From contig CAMJAZ010000071.1 in NCBI GenBank assembly GCA_946403735.1, positions 1-7,284 on the forward strand: DNA of 7,284 nucleotides, read 5' to 3'. Shown piece by piece: positions 1 through 5,843 of this stretch (positions within the stretch are counted from its first letter, which is position 1; every line of letters starts with the position of its first letter). The position numbers were made by a program, and so were the translations under genes. Source of the stretch: an uncultured Selenomonadales bacterium (GTDB lineage: Bacteria; Bacillota; Negativicutes; Selenomonadales; Selenomonadaceae). The notes under the pieces were generated by a model that was not told the origin of the DNA, did not search any database, and saw nothing but the letters and a program-made list of their open reading frames with translations.

Positions 1-18
1 GCGGGCTGTTTCTTTTTG

Positions 19-49
19 CTACTTTTTCTTTGCGCCAAAGAAAAAGTAG
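19..49. repeat. perfect palindromic hairpin near the left edge
   Basis: Two 14-base arms, 19-32 and 36-49, are exact reverse complements (CTACTTTTTCTTTG and its mate) around a 3-base CGC loop. The element lies 47 bases beyond the stop of the leftward metalloprotease gene. On the leftward strand no run of T follows the stem, so it is a poor intrinsic terminator for that gene; on the rightward strand only a weak TTTAATTT follows. A perfect long stem with a minimal loop is typical of dispersed intergenic palindromes (REP-like), but only one copy is visible here, so its repetitive nature is inferred. It could also be the end of a neighbouring element outside the window. Confidence 0.6.
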
Positions 50-96
50 TTTAATTTAAAAATTTTAAAATAGAAATTACAATTAATCAACACGAC

Positions 97-1893
97 CTAT
101 TTTTCTACGTCTGAATTTTCTTCGTCAGCAGATTTTTCTTTAGCTTTTTCCTTAGCCTTACGAAGTTTTTCAGCGGCGTCAGGGTCAATCTTTTCAAGAT
201 AAATTTTAGGGACGGAGTGTGGATTTTTCTTGCTAAGTTCGTAGCAGTGACGAAAACTTTCTTCAGCTTTTTCAACGTCGCCAAGTTCGTCGTAAATATC
301 GCCTTGAAGTTTATAGCTTATCGCTTTTTTGTCGTCAATCTCAAGCGCTCTTTCAATGTCAGCCAACGCCTCATCAGTTTCGCCACGCATATGCCGAACA
401 TCAGCACGATTTAAAAAATTGTACAAGTTTGATGGGTCTTTCTCAACGGCTGAATTAACGTCAACAAGTGCGCCTTCATAATCGCCGTTAATCGCCTTCG
501 CTCTGCCACGAATCGCCAAACATTCCGCAATGTCATCTTGATTTTCAGCGGCAAATGCGCGGTCAATTTCAATCAGTGCCAATTCAGCGTTGCCATAATC
601 GTTGTAAACGTCAGCATTGATTCGTAACTTTTTAGCCAAACTTTTATTCGCGGCAATCGTTTCAGATCTAACTTTCGACCAATAATCTTTTCGCGCCATT
701 TCTTCATCAAGATATTTTTGCCGAACGTCAGCAGGTTCATTTGCATAAGCAAGCGTTACGGCGTCACGAATTTTTTCACCGATATTTTGTGAAAAGGCAA
801 TTTCGCGCAGTTCCTTAAAAACTTTATCATCAGTCAAAAAATCTATGTGACCTGCAACGCCTTGACGGAATTTCCAATCGTCGACTGAATCGTAATCATG
901 AAAAGCTTTAGCAAGTCCACCTGCGAAGTGGTACGCATTTCTAGCCGACCTGTACGTTTCGCCAGCAAGCGCCGCCGTATAAATTTCTGCGCCGTCAATG
1001 TAAACTTTATAACTTCTGTCAACTTTTTTAACCGTAACGTGTCCCATTCCGTAATCAGTCATAAGTTGTGACAATTTTTCTTCGCGAACTTCTGAATCAG
1101 GGTGATCGCTCATAGTTTGATCATTAGGTTTATCGTGCGGGTTGAACTCTAAAAAATCCTGCGTTTCATAGCGCAAATAATAATCCATACGTGACATAGC
1201 AACTGCGCCGCCGCCTGGATTGAAACCTGCGCTAGTCATTATGTAAAAGCCGCCTTCATCTGCTTCATGTTCGGAAGGCAACGTAATACTTTTAGCGATT
1301 GAGTAGCCGACCATATTACTCAAGCTGTTCCAGTCAACATTGCGGCTATCAACGTTAGCGGCAAGTACAGTTGCACCGAGCGATTGAGCAATAGCCTGCG
1401 CGTAATTTTTAGCTGAATGCTGTTCAATGCCGTGTGTCATTTCATGAGCAAGTACGGCGGCGATAGCGTCTTCATCACCGTCCAACACGCGCAGAAGTCC
1501 TTTGTTAATCGTGATATAATTCATTGGATAGCAAGCGGCGTTGAACTTGTCGCTATCGTTTACACTCCAAATAAACGGCAGGGAATTTACGCGCAGTTCA
1601 TAGTTGCCGTCATTTACAAGGCGCGTCATAATTCCATTGACAACTTCCACATCGTGCGGATTTTTATCCAAGCCGTTTTCACGTTCATCTTGACGTTTAG
1701 CCATCATCTGCGCGTTTACGTCATTTCCCATTTCTAAAATGCTTGTCAGCGCGTTTCGATACGCCGCATAAATGCCGAGACCTTGTGCCGCTATTGCCCA
1801 TGCATCCGCCGCTTGAACTTTCAACGGCGTCAAGATTGTGACGGCTAAAATTATCAGCGTAAATATTTTCGTAAAAAATTTTTTCAAAGTCAT
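97..1893 (-). CDS. secreted M48-family zinc metalloprotease with C-terminal TPR repeats (BepA-like)
   Basis: The 598-residue product is a predicted exported zinc endopeptidase. Residues 1-29 form a signal peptide: a basic start (MTLKKFFTKI), a hydrophobic core and a VQAADA-type cleavage site. The protease domain spans about 75-280. It carries HEMTH at 150-154 (zinc ligands H150 and H154, catalytic E151), the downstream EHEAD at 208-212 whose E208 is the expected third ligand, and the family's SDHP at 262-265. A middle region (about 285-420) has no motif I recognise. About four TPR units follow at 420-556, then a Lys/Glu-rich tail (571-598). M48 plus TPR is the architecture of BepA (E. coli, about 490 residues), which handles outer-membrane protein assembly and quality control in the periplasm; that role is inferred. 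The ATG at 1893 follows TAAGGGTGA directly, a strong but closely spaced ribosome binding site, and precedes the signal peptide. It has its own promoter and is divergent from ctsR. Confidence 0.9.
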   Translation of the reverse strand: MTLKKFFTKIFTLIILAVTILTPLKVQAADAWAIAAQGLGIYAAYRNALTSILEMGNDVNAQMMAKRQDERENGLDKNPHDVEVVNGIMTRLVNDGNYELRVNSLPFIWSVNDSDKFNAACYPMNYITINKGLLRVLDGDEDAIAAVLAHEMTHGIEQHSAKNYAQAIAQSLGATVLAANVDSRNVDWNSLSNMVGYSIAKSITLPSEHEADEGGFYIMTSAGFNPGGGAVAMSRMDYYLRYETQDFLEFNPHDKPNDQTMSDHPDSEVREEKLSQLMTDYGMGHVTVKKVDRSYKVYIDGAEIYTAALAGETYRSARNAYHFAGGLAKAFHDYDSVDDWKFRQGVAGHIDFLTDDKVFKELREIAFSQNIGEKIRDAVTLAYANEPADVRQKYLDEEMARKDYWSKVRSETIAANKSLAKKLRINADVYNDYGNAELALIEIDRAFAAENQDDIAECLAIRGRAKAINGDYEGALVDVNSAVEKDPSNLYNFLNRADVRHMRGETDEALADIERALEIDDKKAISYKLQGDIYDELGDVEKAEESFRHCYELSKKNPHSVPKIYLEKIDPDAAEKLRKAKEKAKEKSADEENSDVEK

Positions 1894-1915
1894 TCACCCT
1901 TAAGTTTATTTCCGC

Positions 1916-1944
1916 ATTATACAGCAGTTTTTTACGATTGACAA
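1916..1944 (-). promoter_or_regulatory. sigma-A-type promoter of the M48 protease gene
   Basis: Read leftward, TTGTCA (1939-1944) and a perfect TATAAT (1916-1921) are separated by exactly 17 bases. The -10 box lies 22 bases upstream of the ATG at 1893, giving a short leader that contains the ribosome binding site. No operator is evident. The sequence pattern is close to consensus; use in the cell is inferred. Confidence 0.7.
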
Positions 1945-1975
1945 AATTTCTTTTTCGGCATTGATAAAAAAACGC

Positions 1976-2004
1976 TTGCAAAAAATCAAAATGGCAAATA
2001 TAAT
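1976..2004 (+). promoter_or_regulatory. sigma-A-type promoter of ctsR
   Basis: TTGCAA (1976-1981) and a perfect TATAAT (1999-2004) are spaced by exactly 17 bases, about 25 bases before the ctsR ATG. CtsR usually represses its own promoter through two GTCAAA-type heptads with a 10-bp period. Here CAAA words occur at 1979, 1987, 1995 and 2008 (periods 8, 8 and 13) and GTCAA/GTCGA at 2006 and 2014 (period 8), so no canonical box is present. Confidence 0.7.
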
Positions 2005-2016
2005 TGTCAAAAAGTC

Positions 2017-2024
2017 GAGGTGAT
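2017..2024 (+). promoter_or_regulatory. ribosome binding site that fixes the ctsR start
   Basis: GAGGTGAT is an almost full match to the anti-Shine-Dalgarno sequence. It contains an in-frame GTG at 2020 that would make a start three codons earlier, but that GTG is inside the binding site itself. The ATG at 2029, six bases after GAGGTG, is therefore the real start. Confidence 0.8.
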
Positions 2025-2028
2025 TTTT

Positions 2029-2502
2029 ATGGTAAGCAATAAAGCTGATACTATAGAGGAATATATTTTGAAAAAACTTTCCGAAGGAACGGACGGTAGC
2101 ATTGAAGTTAAGCGGACGGAGCTTGCAGATAAAGTGAACTGTGCGCCGTCACAAATTAGCTACGTATTGAGTACGCGATTTACTCACGATAGAGGCTTTC
2201 ACGTTGAATCTCAACGCGGCCTTGGCGGTTACATTCGCATAACGATTGTTGAAGATACCGCCTTTGATAAAAAAACTTTATATCGAAGTATGGTTGAAAA
2301 TATCGACGCCAACACGCCGTTTGAAACTGTAAAAGCAATGGTAAGTTATCTTGTCGATATGCGGATGTTGACGACGCGTGAAGCTGAAATGATGAAACGT
2401 ACGATTTACATTATTTATCAATCGGAGGCGGCAGGTAAAATGACTGCTGACGAACGCGCAAAAATTATTACGTCAATATTTGTAATGCTGGCTAAAATTT
2501 AA
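2029..2502 (+). CDS. ctsR: CtsR-type transcriptional repressor of heat-shock/Clp genes
   Basis: The 157-residue protein aligns without gaps to my memory of B. subtilis CtsR over the first 70 residues. The DNA-binding helix-turn-helix is at about 26-50 (KRTELADKVNCAPSQISYVL, then STRF). The winged loop is 63-71, RGLGGYIRI. A helical C-terminal domain (about 80-157, with TTREAEMM) matches the dimerisation and McsB-interaction half. CtsR represses clp and related protein quality-control genes at low temperature. The thermosensing loop is normally RGGGGY; here Gly64 is kept but Leu65 replaces a glycine. The usual partners mcsA, mcsB and clpC do not follow; the next gene on this strand is cbiF, 71 bases on, past a heptad repeat with no terminator between them. 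The start is discussed under the ribosome binding site. Family assignment is secure; the target genes cannot be told from this window. Confidence 0.93.
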   Translation: MVSNKADTIEEYILKKLSEGTDGSIEVKRTELADKVNCAPSQISYVLSTRFTHDRGFHVESQRGLGGYIRITIVEDTAFDKKTLYRSMVENIDANTPFETVKAMVSYLVDMRMLTTREAEMMKRTIYIIYQSEAAGKMTADERAKIITSIFVMLAKI

Positions 2503-2553
2503 TTAGGAATGCGTAATGCGTAATTCGTAATGAAACCTAAAAGCTAAAAGCTA
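2503..2553 (+). repeat. heptanucleotide repeat tract A (TAATKCG then CTAAAAG units)
   Basis: The tract begins directly after the ctsR stop codon. Seven-base periodic copies read TTAGGAA, TGCGTAA twice and TTCGTAA over 2503-2530, then AAACCTA and AAAGCTA twice over 2533-2553. The second half shares a 15-base word, TGAAACCTAAAAGCT, with tract C at 5017-5031 in the same orientation, and both tracts have the TAATKCG block first and the CTGAAAG-type block second. It fills most of the ctsR-cbiF gap and ends 9 bases before the cbiF ribosome binding site. Confidence 0.85.
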
Positions 2554-2573
2554 TAATAGAAAGGAAGTCTTAA

Positions 2574-3332
2574 TTGGTACATATAATTGGCGCGGGCGCT
2601 GGCGATCCTGAATTAATCACCGTCAAAGGTCAACGACTTTTAAGCGCGGCTGATGTTGTCATATACGCGGGCTCGCTGGTTAATCCTGAACTGCTGAAAT
2701 GTTGTAAAGACGGCGTGAAAACTTACAATTCCGCTGAAATGACGCTTGACGAAATCATATACATTATGGAAACTGCCAACGCGCAGGGAAAAGACGTTGT
2801 ACGCTTGCACACGGGCGACCCGTCAATTTACGGTGCAGTTCAAGAACAAATTGACATTCTGACGGAAAAAGGAATTGAATTTGAAATTGTTCCTGGCGTA
2901 AGTTCATTTTTAGCGGCGGCGGCGACTCTTCGACAAGAATTTACTTTGCCTGGCATAACTCAAACTGTCATCTTGACACGACAAAGCGGCGTAACTCCCG
3001 TTCCAGATAGCGAATCGCTTAGCAAACTTGCCAAAATTCAGTCGACGATTTGTATTTTTCTTTCCGTCAAATTGATTGACAAGATTGTTGAAGAATTATT
3101 CGCCGCTGGATTGGCTGAAAATACGCCTGTTGCTATCGTACATAAAGCGTCGTGGGCTGATGAAAAAATTCTGCGCGGCACTCTTTCAGACATTGCAGAA
3201 AAAGTTAAAGCCGCTGGCATTACGCGAACGGCTTTAGTTATTGTCGGCGATTGTTTGAACTCCAAGCGCTACGAAAAATCGCATTTGTATTCGCCAAAGT
3301 TTAGCCATATGTTCAGACGAAAAAAAGTTTGA
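2574..3332 (+). CDS. cbiF: cobalt-precorrin-4 C11-methyltransferase (CbiF/CobM)
   Basis: The 252-residue protein is an S-adenosylmethionine-dependent tetrapyrrole methylase. It transfers a methyl group to C11 of (cobalt-)precorrin-4 in corrin ring synthesis, in the cytoplasm. Signatures are GAGAGDPELITVKG at 6-19, VIYAGSLV at 29-36, the SAM-binding HTGDPSIYGA at 79-88, and VPGVSS at 106-111, all typical of CobM/CbiF; the length is also normal. In an anaerobe the cobalt-containing CbiF substrate is more likely, so I use that symbol. The start is a TTG at 2574, six bases after GGAAG (2563-2567); no ATG or GTG lies nearby that would keep the N-terminal motif. No other cobalamin gene is in the window and the 71-base leader is too short for a cobalamin riboswitch. 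It may be transcribed from the ctsR promoter. It ends at a strong bidirectional terminator. Confidence 0.93.
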   Translation: MVHIIGAGAGDPELITVKGQRLLSAADVVIYAGSLVNPELLKCCKDGVKTYNSAEMTLDEIIYIMETANAQGKDVVRLHTGDPSIYGAVQEQIDILTEKGIEFEIVPGVSSFLAAAATLRQEFTLPGITQTVILTRQSGVTPVPDSESLSKLAKIQSTICIFLSVKLIDKIVEELFAAGLAENTPVAIVHKASWADEKILRGTLSDIAEKVKAAGITRTALVIVGDCLNSKRYEKSHLYSPKFSHMFRRKKV

Positions 3333-3340
3333 TACAAAAA

Positions 3341-3409
3341 CTAAAAAATTTCCCTCTATTAAAAATTTCTAAAACGTAGAAATTATTTTAACAGAGGGGG
3401 AATTTTTGT
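3341..3409. terminator. long bidirectional intrinsic terminator between cbiF and the response regulator
   Basis: A three-tier imperfect hairpin has arms at about 3348-3371 and 3377-3403 with loop AAACG. The inner tier ATTTCTA/TAGAAAT is perfect, the middle pairs TTAAAA with TTTTAA, and the outer pairs ATTTCCCTCT with the AGAGGGGGAAT side, with small bulges. Rightward it ends in ATTTTTGT and leftward in ATTTTTTAGTTTTTGT, so it can end both convergent transcripts: cbiF directly, and the response-regulator transcript after the heptad tract B. Confidence 0.85.
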
Positions 3410-3446
3410 ATTTACCTGCGGAGTAATTGCAGAAAAATCTAATTGC

Positions 3447-3495
3447 GTAATTAGCTGGTACTCATTATGCACTACGAATTACGCATTTCTCATTA
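3447..3495 (-). repeat. heptanucleotide repeat tract B (degenerate TAATKCG units)
   Basis: Read leftward from just after the response-regulator stop codon, seven 7-base units stay in register: TAATGAG, AAATGCG, TAATTCG, TAGTGCA, TAATGAG, TACCAGC, TAATTAC. Only the third is a perfect family unit; the others are diverged. An 8-bp inverted repeat, GCGTAATT (3445-3452) with AATTACGC (3477-3484), is embedded. As in tract A, the units run in the sense of the gene that has just ended and start within three bases of its stop. Confidence 0.7.
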
Positions 3496-3497
3496 AT

Positions 3498-4301
3498 TTA
3501 GCCTTTAACGTCTAATTCGTAACCGACTAAACTTGTCACGACGCGACCAAGTTTATTTTTATCATTATGAACGACGATAGATTCAGAAATTTTTTTAATG
3601 ATTGGCGTATCATTTTTTTCATCAGAAACAGGCGAATTAATCTTGTCGAGCAGTTCAATTATCTTCGCGGAAGTGGTAAGTGCGAAAGGAACATCAGCAA
3701 GCTTTTTTTCATTAGCCATAAAATTTAATATCTTCATGCCGTCAATAAATTTTATTTCAGCATCAGCAATAACCAGCGTGATTTTGTTATCGTTTAAAAT
3801 TTTCCAGGCGTCGTGTTCATTTTTCGCAATGAAAGAATCGTAGTCAAAATTTTTCTCAATAAGTTCCTGCATAATTTTTAATTCGTCCGTATTCGTACCG
3901 ATAATTAAAATTGATTCGGCGGGTGTAAGCTCGGCAAATTTTTTATTTACGCGGGAAACTAAATCGGCTGGCATAAACGGCTTTTTAATGTAATCCTTAA
4001 CGCCAAGATGATAAACTTTTTTTATGTGTTCTACACCACTAGCAGCAGTCAACATCATGACCGCCGTATTCTTCAAATTTTCATCGGCGCGAATTTCTTC
4101 AAGCGTTTCAATTCCGTCAAAATTTGGCATCAGAATATCGAGGAGAACAAGATTAACGCGTTCTTTATGCAGAATTTCAATTCCGTCGCGACCGTTGTCA
4201 ACGCAGATAACACGGCATTTAACTTTCTTTTCTAATACCATTTTAGCAATTTGCAAGTTCATATCGTCATCATCAATTACTAAAACTACTTTATCACGCA
4301 T
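3498..4301 (-). CDS. double-receiver response regulator without an output domain
   Basis: The 267-residue cytoplasmic protein has a complete N-terminal receiver domain (about 4-122): acidic pocket D10-D12, phospho-acceptor D55 in LLDILMP, switch T85 and K107 in YIKKPF. A second receiver-like domain follows (about 130-212). It keeps an aspartate at the acceptor position (D180, in VIADAEIKFIDG) but the acidic pair is replaced by GTN (135-137) and no KPF-type lysine is visible, so it is probably a pseudo-receiver. The last 55 residues resemble no output domain that I know; no DNA-binding, GGDEF, EAL or HD motif is present. It likely acts by protein contact, as CheY-like regulators do. No histidine kinase is in the window. 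The ATG at 4301 follows GAGGAG (4310-4315) with eight bases between, a good site. It lies 63 bases after the ABC gene on the same strand. Confidence 0.85.
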   Translation of the reverse strand: MRDKVVLVIDDDDMNLQIAKMVLEKKVKCRVICVDNGRDGIEILHKERVNLVLLDILMPNFDGIETLEEIRADENLKNTAVMMLTAASGVEHIKKVYHLGVKDYIKKPFMPADLVSRVNKKFAELTPAESILIIGTNTDELKIMQELIEKNFDYDSFIAKNEHDAWKILNDNKITLVIADAEIKFIDGMKILNFMANEKKLADVPFALTTSAKIIELLDKINSPVSDEKNDTPIIKKISESIVVHNDKNKLGRVVTSLVGYELDVKG

Positions 4302-4333
4302 AACTTCATCTCCTCAAAAAAATTTTGTCTAAA

Positions 4334-4339
4334 ATTATA
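4334..4339 (-). promoter_or_regulatory. possible -10 box for the response regulator gene
   Basis: Read leftward, a perfect TATAAT lies 32 bases before the ATG at 4301. No convincing -35 box exists 16-18 bases upstream (CAGTTT at 17). The gene could instead be read from the ABC transcript. Confidence 0.35.
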
Positions 4340-4347
4340 CAACAATA

Positions 4348-4380
4348 TTTATCCGAAAACTGAATCACTTTTTGGATAAA
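4348..4380 (-). terminator. weak hairpin at the end of the ABC transporter gene
   Basis: TTTATCC and GGATAAA (4374-4380 and 4348-4354 read leftward) can pair, with AAAA/TTTT continuing inward around a 10-base loop. It overlaps the stop codon at 4365 and lacks a T-run afterwards, so it would be at best an attenuator. Confidence 0.25.
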
Positions 4381-5843
4381 TCAATCACTTTTTTAGGTTG
4401 ATAAAAATTCACAACGTCGTGCGTGATGATTATCAGCGTGCGATTATTTTTTTTGCAATCGGCTACAACTGCGGCGATTAGCTTTTCAGCCAGCTTTTTA
4501 TTAAGTCCTGCCGTCGGCTCGTCCAAAATTAAAACGTCGGGACTTTTCGCAATGGCAAGCGCAATCTGCAGACGAACTCTTTCACCGCCTGACAAATTTG
4601 CGGCGTCCTCACCAATCGGCGCATCAATATCAAAACTTTCTAGCTGGCAAATTTTCAGCGCAGTTTTAATTTCTTCGTCGGAAATATTTTCGTGCAACAT
4701 TTCAAAGTTAGCGCGTATCGATTCTGAAAAAATATAATTTGTCGACGTAGCGGCGGCAACTTTCCCATAAACTTCAACCGTGCCGCTATCTGGCTGAAAA
4801 AGTTTCGTCATAATGTAAAGCAACGTAGTTTTACCTGCGCCACTTTCTCCGCGTATTATCAACTGTTCGCCGCGTTGAATTTCCAAATTAAAATCTTTCA
4901 ACACAATCTGCGCTGGATTGTAGCCGAAAGTTACGTTGTTAATGCGTAATTCGTAATTCGTAATTCGTAATGTTTTTTCTTTAAACGTTGAAGTCTGAAA
5001 GCTGAAGTTTAAAGGCTGAAACCTAAAAGCTGAAAGCTGAAAGCTGATAAGTACAAGCGCCCAAACTGTCAAACTTATTCGGTCAACGTTCAAACTGACT
5101 TGATACAAAATTGCGCAGGTACACGCCGCATTTAAAATATTTATCAGCGTGTCGAAATTTATATCTCGCGCCTTCGCTTTGAAATGTTCATCTCCAAAAT
5201 TTTTTGCCGCGCAGTTCAACCTTTCAACGGCAGGAGTTGTACCAAAAATTTCTAATTCGTCGCGTCCGTCGTACAAGTCCAAAATTTTTTCGCGGTACGC
5301 TGAATCATCAGGTTCAATAGATTTAAACTTAGCTGACAAAATTAAAACTGTCAAAAAATTTAGCGGTAAGATTAAAGCGTAAAATTTAATCGTCGACGCT
5401 AAAAAAATTGTCAACAGCAAAGTTATAAGCGCGGCAGTTGAAATAGAAAGTATTGTTCGCGGCAAAAAATCTTTCGCGTTATCTGCCTCGACCGTCAATT
5501 TGTGGAGTAAATCGCCTTCGCTTGAACGTCCGCTTTTAAGTGGAAGTTTTGACGCCGCGTCTATGAAAATTTTTCCGCGCAGTTCGTCAAGGAACTTGAA
5601 AATTATTTTGTGGGAAAAAAATCTGTCCGCGTACCGTAAAGCCGCACGAAAAATTCCTGCCGCCCTTACTAAAGTTATTCCGATTGACAATGAACTAAGT
5701 GGCGGGTGCAACGCGGCGCTTGCTATTAACCATGCTGATGACGCCATTAATAAAATTTCTGCCAATGCCGCCGATAAGTTCGCCAACACCGTAGGAATAA
5801 TTCGTAATGCGTAATGCGTAATGCGTAATGATTTTAATTTCAT
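4365..5843 (-). CDS. CydC-like ABC transporter half (permease-ATPase fusion), shortened and carrying translated heptad repeats
   Basis: The 492-residue protein has an N-terminal membrane domain (helices near 15-45, 48-68, 133-183 and 233-262) and a C-terminal ATPase (about 303-492). The ATPase has Walker A GESGAGKTT with K338, signature LSGGE 417-421, Walker B LILDEPT with D441 and E442, and switch H475. The membrane domain (ASSAWLIASAAL, GIFRAALRYADRFFSH) resembles CydC, which with CydD exports thiols for cytochrome bd assembly; no cydD is present. CydC is normally about 560-580 residues. Missing are the end of the sixth helix and the linker, replaced by a repeat-encoded stretch (265-302), and about 14 residues around the Q-loop, where serine sits at the glutamine position (VAAATSTNYIF). 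The N-terminus (SLRITHYALRI) is also repeat-encoded. The ATG at 5843 has AGGA 10 bases upstream; an in-frame TTG at 5849 is possible. The substrate is unknown and the gene could be decaying or phase-variable. Confidence 0.75.
   Translation of the reverse strand: MKLKSLRITHYALRIIPTVLANLSAALAEILLMASSAWLIASAALHPPLSSLSIGITLVRAAGIFRAALRYADRFFSHKIIFKFLDELRGKIFIDAASKLPLKSGRSSEGDLLHKLTVEADNAKDFLPRTILSISTAALITLLLTIFLASTIKFYALILPLNFLTVLILSAKFKSIEPDDSAYREKILDLYDGRDELEIFGTTPAVERLNCAAKNFGDEHFKAKARDINFDTLINILNAACTCAILYQVSLNVDRISLTVWALVLISFQLSAFRFQPLNFSFQTSTFKEKTLRITNYELRINNVTFGYNPAQIVLKDFNLEIQRGEQLIIRGESGAGKTTLLYIMTKLFQPDSGTVEVYGKVAAATSTNYIFSESIRANFEMLHENISDEEIKTALKICQLESFDIDAPIGEDAANLSGGERVRLQIALAIAKSPDVLILDEPTAGLNKKLAEKLIAAVVADCKKNNRTLIIITHDVVNFYQPKKVIDLSKK
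4940..4972 (+). repeat. heptanucleotide repeat tract C1 (TAATKCG units) inside the ABC gene
   Basis: TAATGCG (4940-4946) is followed by three perfect TAATTCG units (4947-4967) and a partial TAATG. The tract lies antisense to the ABC gene and is read through in frame as the 7-residue periodic peptide LRITNYELRIN at the very start of the ATPase domain. Three perfect units in tandem are the substrate expected for slipped-strand mispairing. Confidence 0.9.
4988..5050 (+). repeat. heptanucleotide repeat tract C2 (CTGAAAG units) inside the ABC gene
   Basis: Nine consecutive 7-base units stay in register: TTGAAGT, CTGAAAG, CTGAAGT, TTAAAGG, CTGAAAC, CTAAAAG, CTGAAAG twice and CTGATAA. In the ABC frame they encode a Phe/Gln/Ser-rich peptide with a 7-residue period (SAFRFQP, LNFSFQT) in place of the usual end of the last membrane helix and the linker. 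Tract C1 precedes it after a 15-base T-rich gap, the same block order as in tract A. Confidence 0.9.

Noticed and set aside
1417..1737. 106-codon rightward open frame inside the M48 gene
   Set aside because: It lies opposite the zinc-motif coding region, has no ribosome binding site or recognisable protein features, and is explained by the real gene on the other strand.
1984..2018. Possible CtsR operator (TCAAA, GCAAA, GTCAA and GTCGA words) over the ctsR -10 box
   Set aside because: The canonical box is two GTCAAA-type heptads with a 10-bp period. The words here are spaced 8 and 12-13 bases, so I do not call an operator.
2552..2557. TATAAT just before the cbiF ribosome binding site
   Set aside because: It arises at the end of the CTAAAAG repeat, has no -35 box 16-18 bases upstream, and would start the transcript inside the ribosome binding site.
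2503..2573. Cobalamin riboswitch ahead of cbiF
   Set aside because: The gap is only 71 bases, mostly heptad repeats; cobalamin riboswitches need about 200 bases and a B12-box, which is absent.
3598..3843. Rightward hydrophobic 81-codon frame opposite the response regulator
   Set aside because: Serine/phenylalanine-rich shadow of the Lys/Glu-rich antisense gene; no initiation signal.
4940..5050. CRISPR-like array
   Set aside because: Units are 7 bp in direct tandem with no spacers; repeat length and layout do not fit CRISPR.
5500..5814. 104-codon rightward open frame opposite the ABC gene
   Set aside because: It mirrors the membrane-domain coding sequence, ends in the heptad tract and shows no family motif; a shadow of the leftward gene.
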